A stretch of 64,000 bases of DNA, taken from the NCBI GenBank assembly GCA_021205635.1, contig JAJPXC010000125.1:1-64000 (forward strand), read 5' to 3'. A model generated the notes under the pieces. It was not told where the DNA came from and searched no databases. It saw only the letters and a program-made list of their open reading frames with translations. Shown here piece after piece: positions 52,580-63,000 of this stretch. Source of the stretch: Bacteroidales bacterium. Its GTDB lineage: Bacteria; Bacteroidota; Bacteroidia; Bacteroidales; Muribaculaceae. A program made the position numbers and the translations under genes. Position 1 is the first letter of the stretch; each line of letters opens with the position of its first letter.

Positions 52580-55500
52580 TTATTTCACGAGGATCTTGGA
52601 GGATTGGCCAGTGGCATCTACCGAGATGTAGATGTTGCCGGCTGCGGGCTTCTCCACGCGGCGGCCTTGGAGGTCGTAAACCACGGCGCCCTCAGCGGCG
52701 AGCTGGTCGGCCGAGATGGAAATCACGCTGTCGCCGATAGAGGTGAGGTGGATGTCGAGGTACTGCGACTGCTCGTCAACCTTGACGGGGGTAGCGTGGG
52801 TATAAGCCTCATAGCCCTCGGCGGATACAGTGACGGTGTACTCAAGAGTAGGCTGATAGATGTCGGCGCTGAATTGGCCATACTCGTCGGTGGTGGCGGT
52901 GTAGATCACGTCGCCCGAGGTGATGGTGACGGTAGCGCCGGCGATGGGAGCGTCGGTTTTGTCGGTAACAGTACCGTAAACGCTGTTGAGGTCAATCTCA
53001 TAGTAGAATACGGTGACGGGCAGCGACGCGGCCACGCGGGTGTACTTGCCGTAGTACTCATCCCAGCCCACAACGGCATAGGAGGGCATCGAGGTGTCGA
53101 ATTGCAGGTACATCGAGCGGCAGCCGTAGGTGGAGGTGGTGGTGCCGTTGGCGGTCCACGATGCGCTCTCGAAGTCGAGGTTCAGCGCAAGGTCGTTGCC
53201 GTCGTATACATAACCCTCGGTGAAAGGCATGTACAGTATCTCGCGGGCTGCCTTCTCCTCGTCGAGAATCTCGGTGAGAGTCATGGCATCGGCCAGGGTA
53301 GCGCCCTCGGTGAAGTCGAGAGGATGGTTGGTGTAACTCTGCGAGGCGTTGATGTCATCGCCGCTGAAGGTAGCTTGGTCGGTCAACGACATGGCCTTGA
53401 TGGTCACCTTGCCGTCATATTCCTCCTTAGCGTAGTGGGAGGGATCGTTGTAGCCCATGTAGGCCAAGCCCACGATCTTCAAGCCGGGGTTCACGCCATA
53501 TTTTGCCAGATAGGAAGCAGGGTAAACATTCTGTGCGATAGCCTTGCCGTGGTAGATGTCGATACCGGGAATCGAGGTCTTGTAGTAGCTTGCATAGGCC
53601 TGATCAGCGGAACCTTCACCCACAACTATGGATCCAAGGGCCGATTCGGGCTGCACGGTGTAGGTGACTACAGGGGTGGTCAAGTCAACCACGTCGCCCT
53701 TCTTCCACTCCATGTACACATCGATGTCCTCGGCGGCATGGGGAGTGTAGGCGAACTCGAATGTAACGGACGAAGCGGCGTCGATGTCAATGCTCTCGGC
53801 GGTGGCGACAACCTCGTTGTTAACGTAAAGCGAAGCGGTGTAGCCAGCGGCCTCCTGGGCGGCGCCAAGGTTGCGCACGGTCATCGAGGCGTTGAACTTG
53901 TTGTTGACGGTAGCCGATTTGGGCAAGTCGTAGGAAGAGATAAGCAGGTCGTCCTCCACCTCGACGGTCGGGGGCAAGAACAGGTCGTCGATCGACACGT
54001 ACTGCCCCTCAAACTTCAACCAATACTCGCCACCGGGCACTTCCACGGTGATGGTCTTGGGCGAGGAGTCGAGCGAGCCGTCAAGGTAAGCCGTATTGAT
54101 GAAATCGGCCTGATAGGAGGAGTAAGTGGTGCTGTAGCAGGTGAGCATCTCCCAGTTGAGGCGGTCGGTGGAGTAGTAAACGGCGATACCGTGCTTGCTG
54201 TAGGTGCTCTGGGCGGCGCACTTGAAGGTGATTTCGTCGTAGTCGCCGTCGACCTTCACCTTCGGGGTGATGAAGTAGTTGGAAGCCGACGATGAGGAGT
54301 GTTTCAGCACTTGCGAGCCGAAGTAGTAGGTGTCGGATTGTACTGACCAGTTGGTGTTGTCCTCAAAAATCCAAGAGCCGGTGGGCAGCGAGCCTACCGT
54401 GTAGCTCTCGAAGTCCTCAAAGAGGCGCGAGGGATCGGGAACAGTAGCGGTGTAGCTAACGGGGATGGTGCCCATCTCCTCTACCACAAACTCAACGTCG
54501 CCAGTGACGGTGCCACCCACTTCGGGAACGGTCAACGTGAAGGTGATGTTCTTGGAGTAAGGCGAGCTTTGCTGGGTGTAGACAGTGAAGGGGAACGTGC
54601 AGTCAACAGCGATGTTCTCGGGGAGATCGGCGCCATCCTTGCCCTGAATGCCGGTAACCACGAGGTCACGTCCACCACCATTCTTCAGCACGATAGTCTT
54701 GGAGGCCGAGCCGCCAGCCTTGACCATACCGAAGTCGATGGGCGAGGTCTTGTAGTCGCCCGAGCCGCTGGTAGGGTTGAGGTAGTAGCAGAAGGTGTAG
54801 TCGTAGAGGTTGATGTACACGCTGCCGGTATAGCTCGAGCCAGTGGCTGTCTCCTTTACGGTGAGGGAATGTTGGGCACCCCCGTCGATGCTTGCTCCCG
54901 ACTCCTCAAAGACACTCTTGTTGAACGAGAAGGGCACGTTGTAGAAGTAGGTGGATGCTCCGGTGGCAAATTCCGAGTCGATGTAGTAGGTTTCACCCAA
55001 TTGCACGCCGCCTGCCGTGTTGTCAAACACTTGGATACCGATCTCGTTGGCCTCGTTGTTGTAGTCACCCTTGTTCATGAGTTGAATGGTGAGCGACATA
55101 GCGCCGTTGCCCTCAGCGTCAAGGAAGACGTTGGACGAGTAGCTCGAGTGGTAACAGGAGTTGATGGAGATGCTCTCCACTGCCTCGGTGGGAGTGTAGG
55201 TGAAGTTGGCGAGGGCGCCAGCGCTCACCAAGAAGGCAATGGGAGTTTCCTCGTCGATGGTGGCCGTGAAGTCGTAGTAGGTGTAAGTGGAGGCGCAGTC
55301 GGCCGAGGTTACCTCTGTGATAAGGTCGCCGATAGTCCAGTTGCCTTGATCATCCTTGGAGGCTTTCAGAATCTTGAGATAGCCATTGGTGGCGTCATAC
55401 TTCTGGAAGCTGAAGGAGATGTCGCCCGAGAAATTCATGCTACCCGTCACGAGATAGTTCTCCGAGCCCTCGGTTTGCGAGGAGTAGGTGTAGATGTAGT

Positions 55501-55702
55501 TGGTGTTGTTCCACGAGGAGTTGGTGGAATACAATGTGGGAGATCCGCTACCAACGTACTCCCAGTCGCCAGTGGCTGAGTAGCCCACATAGGCGGTGAA
55601 GTCGATTGTCTTGGTTGACAAGTCGGCCACAGTTTTGGCCTGAGCTGCGGGAGCCAAGATGGCAGCCGCGGCCAAGCCGAGATTAACAATTAACTTTTTC
55701 AT
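52580..55702 (-). CDS. Large secreted protein with choice-of-anchor and carboxypeptidase-regulatory-like domains
   Basis: 1040 residues. Signal peptide MKKLIVNLGLAAAAILAPAA. A beta-rich N-terminal half includes a cleaved-adhesin-like domain near residues 430-570 (RLFEDFESYTVGSLPTGSWI, then LKFEGQYVSIDDLFLPP). CARDB-like Ig parts follow (SATVNNKFNASMTVRNLGAA). A carboxypeptidase-regulatory-like domain lies at ~905-985 (VYGTVTDKTDAPIAGATVTI). The sorting-like tail is AVVYDLQGRRVEKPAAGNIY. Surface or secreted; the ligand is unknown. Last of three genes on the minus strand, 38 nt after its neighbour. Confidence 0.72.
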   Translation of the reverse strand: MKKLIVNLGLAAAAILAPAAQAKTVADLSTKTIDFTAYVGYSATGDWEYVGSGSPTLYSTNSSWNNTNYIYTYSSQTEGSENYLVTGSMNFSGDISFSFQKYDATNGYLKILKASKDDQGNWTIGDLITEVTSADCASTYTYYDFTATIDEETPIAFLVSAGALANFTYTPTEAVESISINSCYHSSYSSNVFLDAEGNGAMSLTIQLMNKGDYNNEANEIGIQVFDNTAGGVQLGETYYIDSEFATGASTYFYNVPFSFNKSVFEESGASIDGGAQHSLTVKETATGSSYTGSVYINLYDYTFCYYLNPTSGSGDYKTSPIDFGMVKAGGSASKTIVLKNGGGRDLVVTGIQGKDGADLPENIAVDCTFPFTVYTQQSSPYSKNITFTLTVPEVGGTVTGDVEFVVEEMGTIPVSYTATVPDPSRLFEDFESYTVGSLPTGSWIFEDNTNWSVQSDTYYFGSQVLKHSSSSASNYFITPKVKVDGDYDEITFKCAAQSTYSKHGIAVYYSTDRLNWEMLTCYSTTYSSYQADFINTAYLDGSLDSSPKTITVEVPGGEYWLKFEGQYVSIDDLFLPPTVEVEDDLLISSYDLPKSATVNNKFNASMTVRNLGAAQEAAGYTASLYVNNEVVATAESIDIDAASSVTFEFAYTPHAAEDIDVYMEWKKGDVVDLTTPVVTYTVQPESALGSIVVGEGSADQAYASYYKTSIPGIDIYHGKAIAQNVYPASYLAKYGVNPGLKIVGLAYMGYNDPSHYAKEEYDGKVTIKAMSLTDQATFSGDDINASQSYTNHPLDFTEGATLADAMTLTEILDEEKAAREILYMPFTEGYVYDGNDLALNLDFESASWTANGTTTSTYGCRSMYLQFDTSMPSYAVVGWDEYYGKYTRVAASLPVTVFYYEIDLNSVYGTVTDKTDAPIAGATVTITSGDVIYTATTDEYGQFSADIYQPTLEYTVTVSAEGYEAYTHATPVKVDEQSQYLDIHLTSIGDSVISISADQLAAEGAVVYDLQGRRVEKPAAGNIYISVDATGQSSKILVK

Positions 55703-55740
55703 AAAAATTGGTTTTATTAGGGTAAATTACAAGTGACATA

Positions 55741-58700
55741 TTATTGTATGGCGACCTTGCGGTTGTTGATGATGTAGAAGCCAGGGGAGAGCTTGGGGAG
55801 CTGCATGAGCTTGGAGCCAAGGCAGCGGCCGTCGAGTGAGTAAATCGTGTAGGGATAGTCGAGGCTGTCAACTGTCACGGATCCTACGCCCGCTGGATCG
55901 GTGTCAAGCACTACCGAGTTGACGGCTGCCGACTCGCCTTCGGGGTAAACCACCGTAAGCTGATATGTGTAGACGCCGATCTCCGAGGGGCTGCCCTTGT
56001 AGCTTGTGGTGCCGGTGGGCAGTTCGGCCAGCAATTGACCGTCACGCCACAAGCGGTAACCCGTTGGGTAGGTGACGCCCTGGTAGTAGGTGATCTGGTC
56101 GAGCATGAAGGCGAAGTTGTTCACCGAGGTGACGTGGATGGCGAAATACTTGGCGCCCTCGGGGAGAGCGGCGGTGTACTCGGCCCACGTGCCCGTGGTC
56201 TCCTGCTCCTCTACCAGCACTTGGAAGGAGGAGATGGCAGTGTCGGTGGTCGAGTAAAGCACCTCAAACGTCTCGTTGCCCCACGTGGTGGTGAAGCTCT
56301 TGGCGAAGAATGAAATCGTCTGCGCCACGCCCGAAAGCTCAGGCGAGATCAACCAGTCGTCGGCGGGGATGGCCACATAGTTGGTGGTGTCGTATTCGGG
56401 GTTGAACGATACGAGGCACTTGTCGCCGTTGTAAGGCAACACCGATTCATCGAGCCCCGCGCCGTCCACGTCCTCCAGGCAGCTCGGTGCCCACAGCTGG
56501 AAGGCCATGGGGGAGTTGCCTCCCGGAACGATCGCGTTGCCGTCGTCATCGTAGACGAAATAGGTGGTGGCTTGGTCGCCGTCGTAGGTGGTCCACGGGG
56601 CGAACGAGTCGATTACCCACGGATCGTAGCTCTCAAACGACTCAACCTGCTTGGAGGCGGAAGATATGGGCGACTGCCACGTCAACTGCACGTCGTAATC
56701 CTCGGTAAGCTCGCCGTAAAGCTTGGCTCCGGCAAGCGATGAGGCGATAATCTGCACAGGCGTGAATATGGTGTTATCCTCATCGACCTCGTCCATCGTG
56801 TAGACGATTTCAGCCTTTATAGCGGTGCTTTCGGGGTCGATACCGGCGATTACCACGGTGCCGGTGATGTCGGTTGCAAGGAATGCTTTCAGGTCGATAT
56901 TCTCAACGGTGGCGGCCAAGCGGTCGCCCACATAGAAGTTGATTTTGGCCCCCGTGACATCGTTCAATCCCTGATTCTCGATGGTGACAGTGACGTTGAC
57001 CGATTGGCCCGTGTGTACCGATTCCTGTGAGGAGATAGACATGGCGGCGAGGTTGCAATCGTGCATGTCGTAGACGCGGATGTTGTCGATCATCGTCTGG
57101 GCCGAGAGGTCGTCGCTGGAGGTGTTGCGCACGCCCACCAATGAATAGTGGCTGTCGGCGTAAGGGGTAAGGTCGACGGCAGTCGTCTGCCACTGAGAGG
57201 TAGGCGTAACCTCGGTGCCGGGAACGTCGGTGTACTGATGGAAGTCGGGGTTGACCACCACGTTCACCTTGTTCTTCGAAGAGCCTTTGTAATTATACAC
57301 TATGTAGGGGCGCTTGGCTGTGGAAAGGTCGATCTTGCCCGATAGGAGCATGGAGTTGCCCCCGGCGACGGTGGTGGAGAAGACGAATGTGCCGTCATCG
57401 TCGTAGCCGTCGGAGGAGAAGCCCCCCTTATTGCCGTCGGAGTAGGTCCACCAATACAGGTCGCCCAATGCGGCCCCGGGGAACGATTCGCGCAAGGGGA
57501 GATCGTAGGGGGTACCCATAAGGTAGGGAGCGGAGGAAACTATAGTGGACTCGCCTCCCGAGGAGGTCTGGGAGATGCCCCAGTAGATGAATTCCTGGTT
57601 GGGCTGGTAGTAGTCGTCAAGAGTGAGGTTCACTTGGTTGGACTTCAATCCGGTCATCCAAGGCTCGTAGGAATAGCGGCCGATTTTGTACACCGAGTGA
57701 GTCAAGGCGCTTTGGTCGACATAGCCGCCATTCACGCCCTCCGAGGCAAGGGGCCAAAGCAGGGTGACGGTGCCATTGAAATTGTCAATCAGGGCACGCT
57801 GCAGAGCGTAATCCGAAGGCCATTTGGGCACGTCAATGCCCGTATACACCTTCACCGAAGCGGCGTCGCCGTTGCCGTGCTCATTGCAAGCATAAATGAT
57901 ATAGGTGTGCATCCCTTGGGCCATTCCCTCATCGCTCACTGAGCAGTGCTGGCCGGGTGTAACGTCAACCAAGGTTTCAACCAATTGTCCGTCGCGGTAA
58001 ACCTCTACCTTGGAGATAGATGCGAGGTTCTCGCCGCCGAACGTCAAGGTGGGCGCGTCAAATTCAACGGTAGCGGTCAAGGCTCCCTTCTCGCCAGGGG
58101 TTCCGACGAGGTTGGTGGAAGCCGCGGGGGAGTCGGCGGTAGCTCCAGCCACCATCTGCACGCTGCCAAGGTGAAGTACAACGCCGTTAATGGGGGTGAT
58201 ACAGTGGATACCTACCTTATAGGTATCGGTAGTTGGGGCGGTGAATGTGCCTGTGAGAGTTTGGTAATCACCCTCCTCCACGGTAAGCTCGGTGGAGGGG
58301 ATAATCTCGAATGTCCAAGCGGAGGGGTCGCTCTCAGTGCCCATCTTCACCTCCAAGGTTTCGGGGAAGTAGTTGGTGGCGTTGTAGGCGGTCATGGTGA
58401 ACGTGTACTGGCGTCCCTCCTCGAGGTCCATAGCGCCCGACAGGAGCCAATCGTCGTTGACTAGATTGGTGTAGGTGGGACACTGCACGTCGGTACTGTA
58501 TGTCCACGTCATGCCGTCGTTGTTGGCATCGATAATGGTCCACGAGTTGAGGCAACCGTCGAAACTGAGGTCGTCGTTCCAGGGAAAGTCGAGCTTGGAG
58601 CCGAGTGTGAGCACGCGGGATTTGGTGGCAGCCGACTCAGCGTCGCCGTACACCTGCGTTACTTCGTAATAGAAGGTTTTGAGGGAGGTGGTGGAGAAGG

Positions 58701-60042
58701 TTTCGACCAATTTAGGCTCCGTTAGGCCGTCGAAGTGCACGCGGTCGGGGTAGCGCACTACGTTCCATGTGATTTCGCCCTCTTGGGGGATGATAGTGGA
58801 GTTGCTAAGGGCGTAAACAGGGGTCCACGAAAGCGTAACCTTGCCCGAGAAACGGCTGATGGTGGCTTCAACCTCTACCACTGCCTGGGGACGGGGATAG
58901 CCAACGTAAGCCGTAGTCTCTACCTTCGGCGACAGGCCGTAGACGTTGCTCAGCGTGAGGGTGAAGGTGTAATCATCGGATGCTGTCACCGAAATGGGGG
59001 TTTCAACGGTCGCTCCGGGGGTGGTGACACCTGTTGCGATCTCCTCGTCGTTGGCGGCGATGGTCCAGTTGACCGTTCCCGTGAGGGTCTCACCTCCGTA
59101 GCTCGACGCAGGCACCTTGAAGGTAGCGGTACCTTCATGGGAGCCAGTCTCAAAGCTTACCGCGAAATCGGTAGCGGCGGCAGGGGCTTGGTCATCGGCT
59201 TGCGGCACGGCCACTCGCAGCATGGTGATCTGGGTGTTGTAGGAGAAGTCGCCATCCCAAGTGGCTGCGCCAGTGGCGGTGTCCACCGAGTAGAGGGCCG
59301 TGTGGAAGTCGTCGGAGGTGCCAAGCGAGGCCGCCCACCAAAGGGTGCCTGTCTTGGGGTCAAAAGCCATCGACTGCACATAGCTGCTTGGGGTAACACC
59401 CGTGGAGCCAACCAACGTCTGCTCGCCAGTGGCCTTGTCGATCATATAAAGGTCGCCCTCGGTGTCGATAGCGTAGGGAGTGCCCATCGGGGAGATGGAG
59501 AAGGCGATGTAGCGGTGGTCGCAGGTGGCAATCTTGTTGCGGGACACAAGGGTGTAATCCACGGCGCCAAACTCACGTCCCTCGCCATCGGCTGTGGCGA
59601 AAATGCCGTAGATACGTCCCGAGGCCGGATCGTAGCAGGCTCCAGCGGGCGAGAACAGCTCCATGTCGTAGAGCGGAACCACCGACAACTGGGTCCACGG
59701 CTCGGTGGTGATGTCGTAGGTGTAGAGGTAGATGGTGGAATACCCCCACCCTGTCGTGTAATAATAGATGAAATAGAGACGCGTGTCGGTCCAGGCGCCA
59801 CCCGAACTCATGTCGCACGTAGCCAACGACGTGTTTTCGAGCGAGTAGAGGTTGATGACGTCCTCGCCGTTTTGGAAGTAATGAAGGCCATAGGCAGCAG
59901 TGGAGGTGTCCCATGTGTCGGCATGGATCACCTGTCCCCAGAATGTCACCGGGGATGTTTCCGCCGCCTCAGCCCACAGGAAGCCGCCGAGGGCCATAGC
60001 CAAAGCCCATCGGCGTCCTGAGGTAAGTAAGTTCTTAAACAT
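55741..60042 (-). CDS. Very large secreted protein with fibronectin-III-like and adhesin-like domains
   Basis: 1433 residues with signal peptide (RRWALAMALGGFLWAEAAE). The first ~290 residues look like a beta-propeller-type domain (DPASGRIYGIFATADGEG, AFDPKTGTLWWAASLG). Fibronectin-III-like modules follow, with three cleaved-adhesin-like segments (FPWNDDLSFDGCLNSWTIID; RESFPGAALGDLYWWTYSD; SFESYDPWVIDSFAPWTTY) and CARDB-like Ig domains. The tail YTIYSLDGRCLGSK with FYIINNRKVAIQ resembles a sorting domain. Possible adhesion or matrix role, inferred from domains only. Starts 48 nt after the upstream gene ends. Confidence 0.72.
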   Translation of the reverse strand: MFKNLLTSGRRWALAMALGGFLWAEAAETSPVTFWGQVIHADTWDTSTAAYGLHYFQNGEDVINLYSLENTSLATCDMSSGGAWTDTRLYFIYYYTTGWGYSTIYLYTYDITTEPWTQLSVVPLYDMELFSPAGACYDPASGRIYGIFATADGEGREFGAVDYTLVSRNKIATCDHRYIAFSISPMGTPYAIDTEGDLYMIDKATGEQTLVGSTGVTPSSYVQSMAFDPKTGTLWWAASLGTSDDFHTALYSVDTATGAATWDGDFSYNTQITMLRVAVPQADDQAPAAATDFAVSFETGSHEGTATFKVPASSYGGETLTGTVNWTIAANDEEIATGVTTPGATVETPISVTASDDYTFTLTLSNVYGLSPKVETTAYVGYPRPQAVVEVEATISRFSGKVTLSWTPVYALSNSTIIPQEGEITWNVVRYPDRVHFDGLTEPKLVETFSTTSLKTFYYEVTQVYGDAESAATKSRVLTLGSKLDFPWNDDLSFDGCLNSWTIIDANNDGMTWTYSTDVQCPTYTNLVNDDWLLSGAMDLEEGRQYTFTMTAYNATNYFPETLEVKMGTESDPSAWTFEIIPSTELTVEEGDYQTLTGTFTAPTTDTYKVGIHCITPINGVVLHLGSVQMVAGATADSPAASTNLVGTPGEKGALTATVEFDAPTLTFGGENLASISKVEVYRDGQLVETLVDVTPGQHCSVSDEGMAQGMHTYIIYACNEHGNGDAASVKVYTGIDVPKWPSDYALQRALIDNFNGTVTLLWPLASEGVNGGYVDQSALTHSVYKIGRYSYEPWMTGLKSNQVNLTLDDYYQPNQEFIYWGISQTSSGGESTIVSSAPYLMGTPYDLPLRESFPGAALGDLYWWTYSDGNKGGFSSDGYDDDGTFVFSTTVAGGNSMLLSGKIDLSTAKRPYIVYNYKGSSKNKVNVVVNPDFHQYTDVPGTEVTPTSQWQTTAVDLTPYADSHYSLVGVRNTSSDDLSAQTMIDNIRVYDMHDCNLAAMSISSQESVHTGQSVNVTVTIENQGLNDVTGAKINFYVGDRLAATVENIDLKAFLATDITGTVVIAGIDPESTAIKAEIVYTMDEVDEDNTIFTPVQIIASSLAGAKLYGELTEDYDVQLTWQSPISSASKQVESFESYDPWVIDSFAPWTTYDGDQATTYFVYDDDGNAIVPGGNSPMAFQLWAPSCLEDVDGAGLDESVLPYNGDKCLVSFNPEYDTTNYVAIPADDWLISPELSGVAQTISFFAKSFTTTWGNETFEVLYSTTDTAISSFQVLVEEQETTGTWAEYTAALPEGAKYFAIHVTSVNNFAFMLDQITYYQGVTYPTGYRLWRDGQLLAELPTGTTSYKGSPSEIGVYTYQLTVVYPEGESAAVNSVVLDTDPAGVGSVTVDSLDYPYTIYSLDGRCLGSKLMQLPKLSPGFYIINNRKVAIQ

Positions 60043-60090
60043 AAATTGTTGAATTAAGTACTATTTTTTAACTTGATGTAAATTATCGTT

Positions 60091-63000
60091 TTAGATTTTC
60101 ACCTTGCGGCCATCGCCGGTGATGTAGATGCCGGGCTTGGGAGATCCTTTCACCAAGCGACCCATAAGGTCGTAGAGAGGACCTTCCACGGGGTTGCCGT
60201 CAACGTCGGTGAGATCGACGCCAGTGGAGTTGAAAGAGAAGAGGAACACCTTCACCTCGTTGCTCTCAAATGGGGTAAGGGCCGAGGAGTTGGAGTCTTC
60301 CTCATCGTCGAGAGCCGCAGTGGCAATCGTGGAGTAGTACTCGCCCACCACCTTGTAATAAGCGTACACCGAGTAGATACCCTTTTCCATGAAGGCGTCG
60401 CGCTCTTCATCGGTGAGGGTTACGTATTTATAAGTGTCCGGGATGTTGCCGGTAACACCACCCCCTACCTTTTCCCACTGGTTGGAGCCATCCAGGTGAC
60501 GATAGAGACCGGAGTCGTTGGTGATCTCCACGCCATCACTCTTGTCGTAATAGATGCTCAGGTGGTGTCCGTAGGTCCATAAGTTGCCTTCCTTACTGTT
60601 AGAGCTGGATAACAACGAGAGGGTGCAAAGCAGGGACGGATCCTCTTGCAGCACCATCCAGTCGCTGGCGTTCCATTGCTGGCCGTCGGAGTTGGCGACG
60701 TACCATACGGGACGAATCTGAAGGCCGGTGTATTTAATCACGTCATTATACTTCATGGGCAGATAGCTGTAAAAGCGCAGGCCGTCCTTCCAAGTGACGG
60801 TAGCGGAGGCGTTGGAGGTGCTTTCGGGTGTCCAGCACTCGCCCTCATTAGTGGCGTGGAGCGTACTTGTGTAGCTTTTGGCCGAGGTGTAGGACAGGGG
60901 GTAGGTATAAAACCATTCCTCGTCGTAGGTTTCGTTCCATCCATCATACGTTCCAATCACGAAATTTGTGGCGTCGTTGTTGAAATACTTGGCCACATTG
61001 CTGACGGCGTCGGAGCTGACGGTGGCCTTGGCATAATTGTCCTTGTTCTCGTCCTGGTCGATCACGTAGCTGCGGCGCACGTTGACGTAGGATGAAGGGG
61101 CGCCCTCCACCGAGGTATATAAGCCCGATAGATTGGCTACATTGACCATGCCTCCAGTATACATTTGATACTGGTAGATGCCCATTTGCTTGTAGTGATA
61201 GGTCTCATCCTCGGTGATGGTTTCTCCCGATTCCTCATCCACAGTGATCAACTTGCTGAGCTGGGAGATGGTAATCTCGCCCTTGGAGGTGCCGTCGCTC
61301 ATCTGGATGGAGTAGACATGAGAGTCCACGGGCAGGTAGGCGAACGTCACCTGGGTATTGTCCTCGTGGTAGGTGAATGTGTCGCCCAAGTAGGGATCTT
61401 TAACCGAATCCTTGTTCGTCAAGTAATCGCGGCACAAGTAGCCGAAGCCTGCCTTCTGGCCGGTGACCGTGGAGGAACTAAGCGACAGCTTGCTCTGAAT
61501 CAGCGACCAATAAGCGTCTCTTACCGTCTGCGAGGACTCCAGCATCACCGTGGGAGCCGACCAAGAGATGGCGTCGCCGGTATAGCTGGGTGCGTCATAC
61601 GCATATTGATGCCAAGTCAACCCATTGTCGGCATCCAGCGGCGGGGCCGAGACGGTCCATATCAACGTTGGGTTGGTGGCGTTGGCGTACGACCGCTCGT
61701 ATTTCAAGATTGGATAAGGAACCGGATAGGGGGCGATACCGGCAGCGGCTCCGTTAAGGTTGCCGTAACCTGCACTCTCACCCCAAGTGATAACAGGCTG
61801 AAGGCGTATCTGATGGCATATGGTCCCGTCAATGAGTTTGTCGTTGTCGTAACTGTCGAGCACCCACTTGCTGCTCACGTTGAAAAGCTGCCAGTCGTAA
61901 TTGCGCGAGGTTGAGGAATCCTCTATCCAAGCCAAGAACCATAGCTTCTGAGTGCCGTCAACGAGGTCGTTAACCACAGGGTTGCCCGAAACGCGGAACA
62001 GATCGCCGCCAAACTGCTCCCCGTCCTGGTCGGACAGTTCATAGTAGTATTGTAGAATCGTGCCCTGCGAACCTGCCTCTTTTTCCGTGTAGGTGAAGAA
62101 TCGGCGGTTGAAGAAAATCATCGAGCTGGCTACCTCTGATGAGGGACGGAAAACCCCGATTTCGGGACGTGTCACCACCGTCTGTTTCGAGCCGGCCGTG
62201 TAGTCGTTCTGGGTGTTGGCCTTACTGTCATCCTTGGAGAAGAATTCCGTCCAGAAGGGATCGCCGCTGAGGAAGCAAGAGAAATTTCTGCTGTACTCGG
62301 CTGAGGAGGAGTCGATGGTCTCGGTGTCGGTGGGCAGCAAAAGCAGCGAAGTGTTGGCAGCGGGTGTGGCCGAGGCTAAAAGGGAAGAATACTGGTAATC
62401 GGTCCAGGCGAACAACAATACCGGGTCGTCGGGGTAATGCTCTGCCTCCTCGTTGGTATTCTGGCGTATATCGGAGGGCTTACCTACGGAGTCGTCAAAC
62501 GACACGCAATAGATATTGTTGTAGGGTGTCACCTCGTGGGCCACAAGATCGATGGTGGTGTAGCAAGGAGCGTTATAGCCACCTTCTTGCTCATAGTGGT
62601 TCACTGCATTAGTTTTATGACCGAGGTAGCGGAAGGTGATTCGCGACGTGTCGCCTTGGGGAATCCAAATGCCGAAATATTTGTCACCGGCGGTGTTGGC
62701 GATGGCGAAGATGCCGTTAAGGTCGCTATCGGGAACGCCCACCACATCTTCGTCGTCACATCGTGGGCGGCTAAAGCTTGTGGCTCCCCACGTTACAGGG
62801 TCCACAGCAAACCATGTGCCTTTTACCCAGTCAACATCGGAGTTCACTCCGCAATGCTCGTAATACTCGCTCTTATAGGTGTCGGGGAAGGTCTCCTCGC
62901 CTGTGAAATGAGTGCCGCACGTCTTGAGATGATGACACGCCACTTTATTGTCGCTGAGGTTGAACACCCACACGTATTCGTCAGCGAACAGGAACACCTC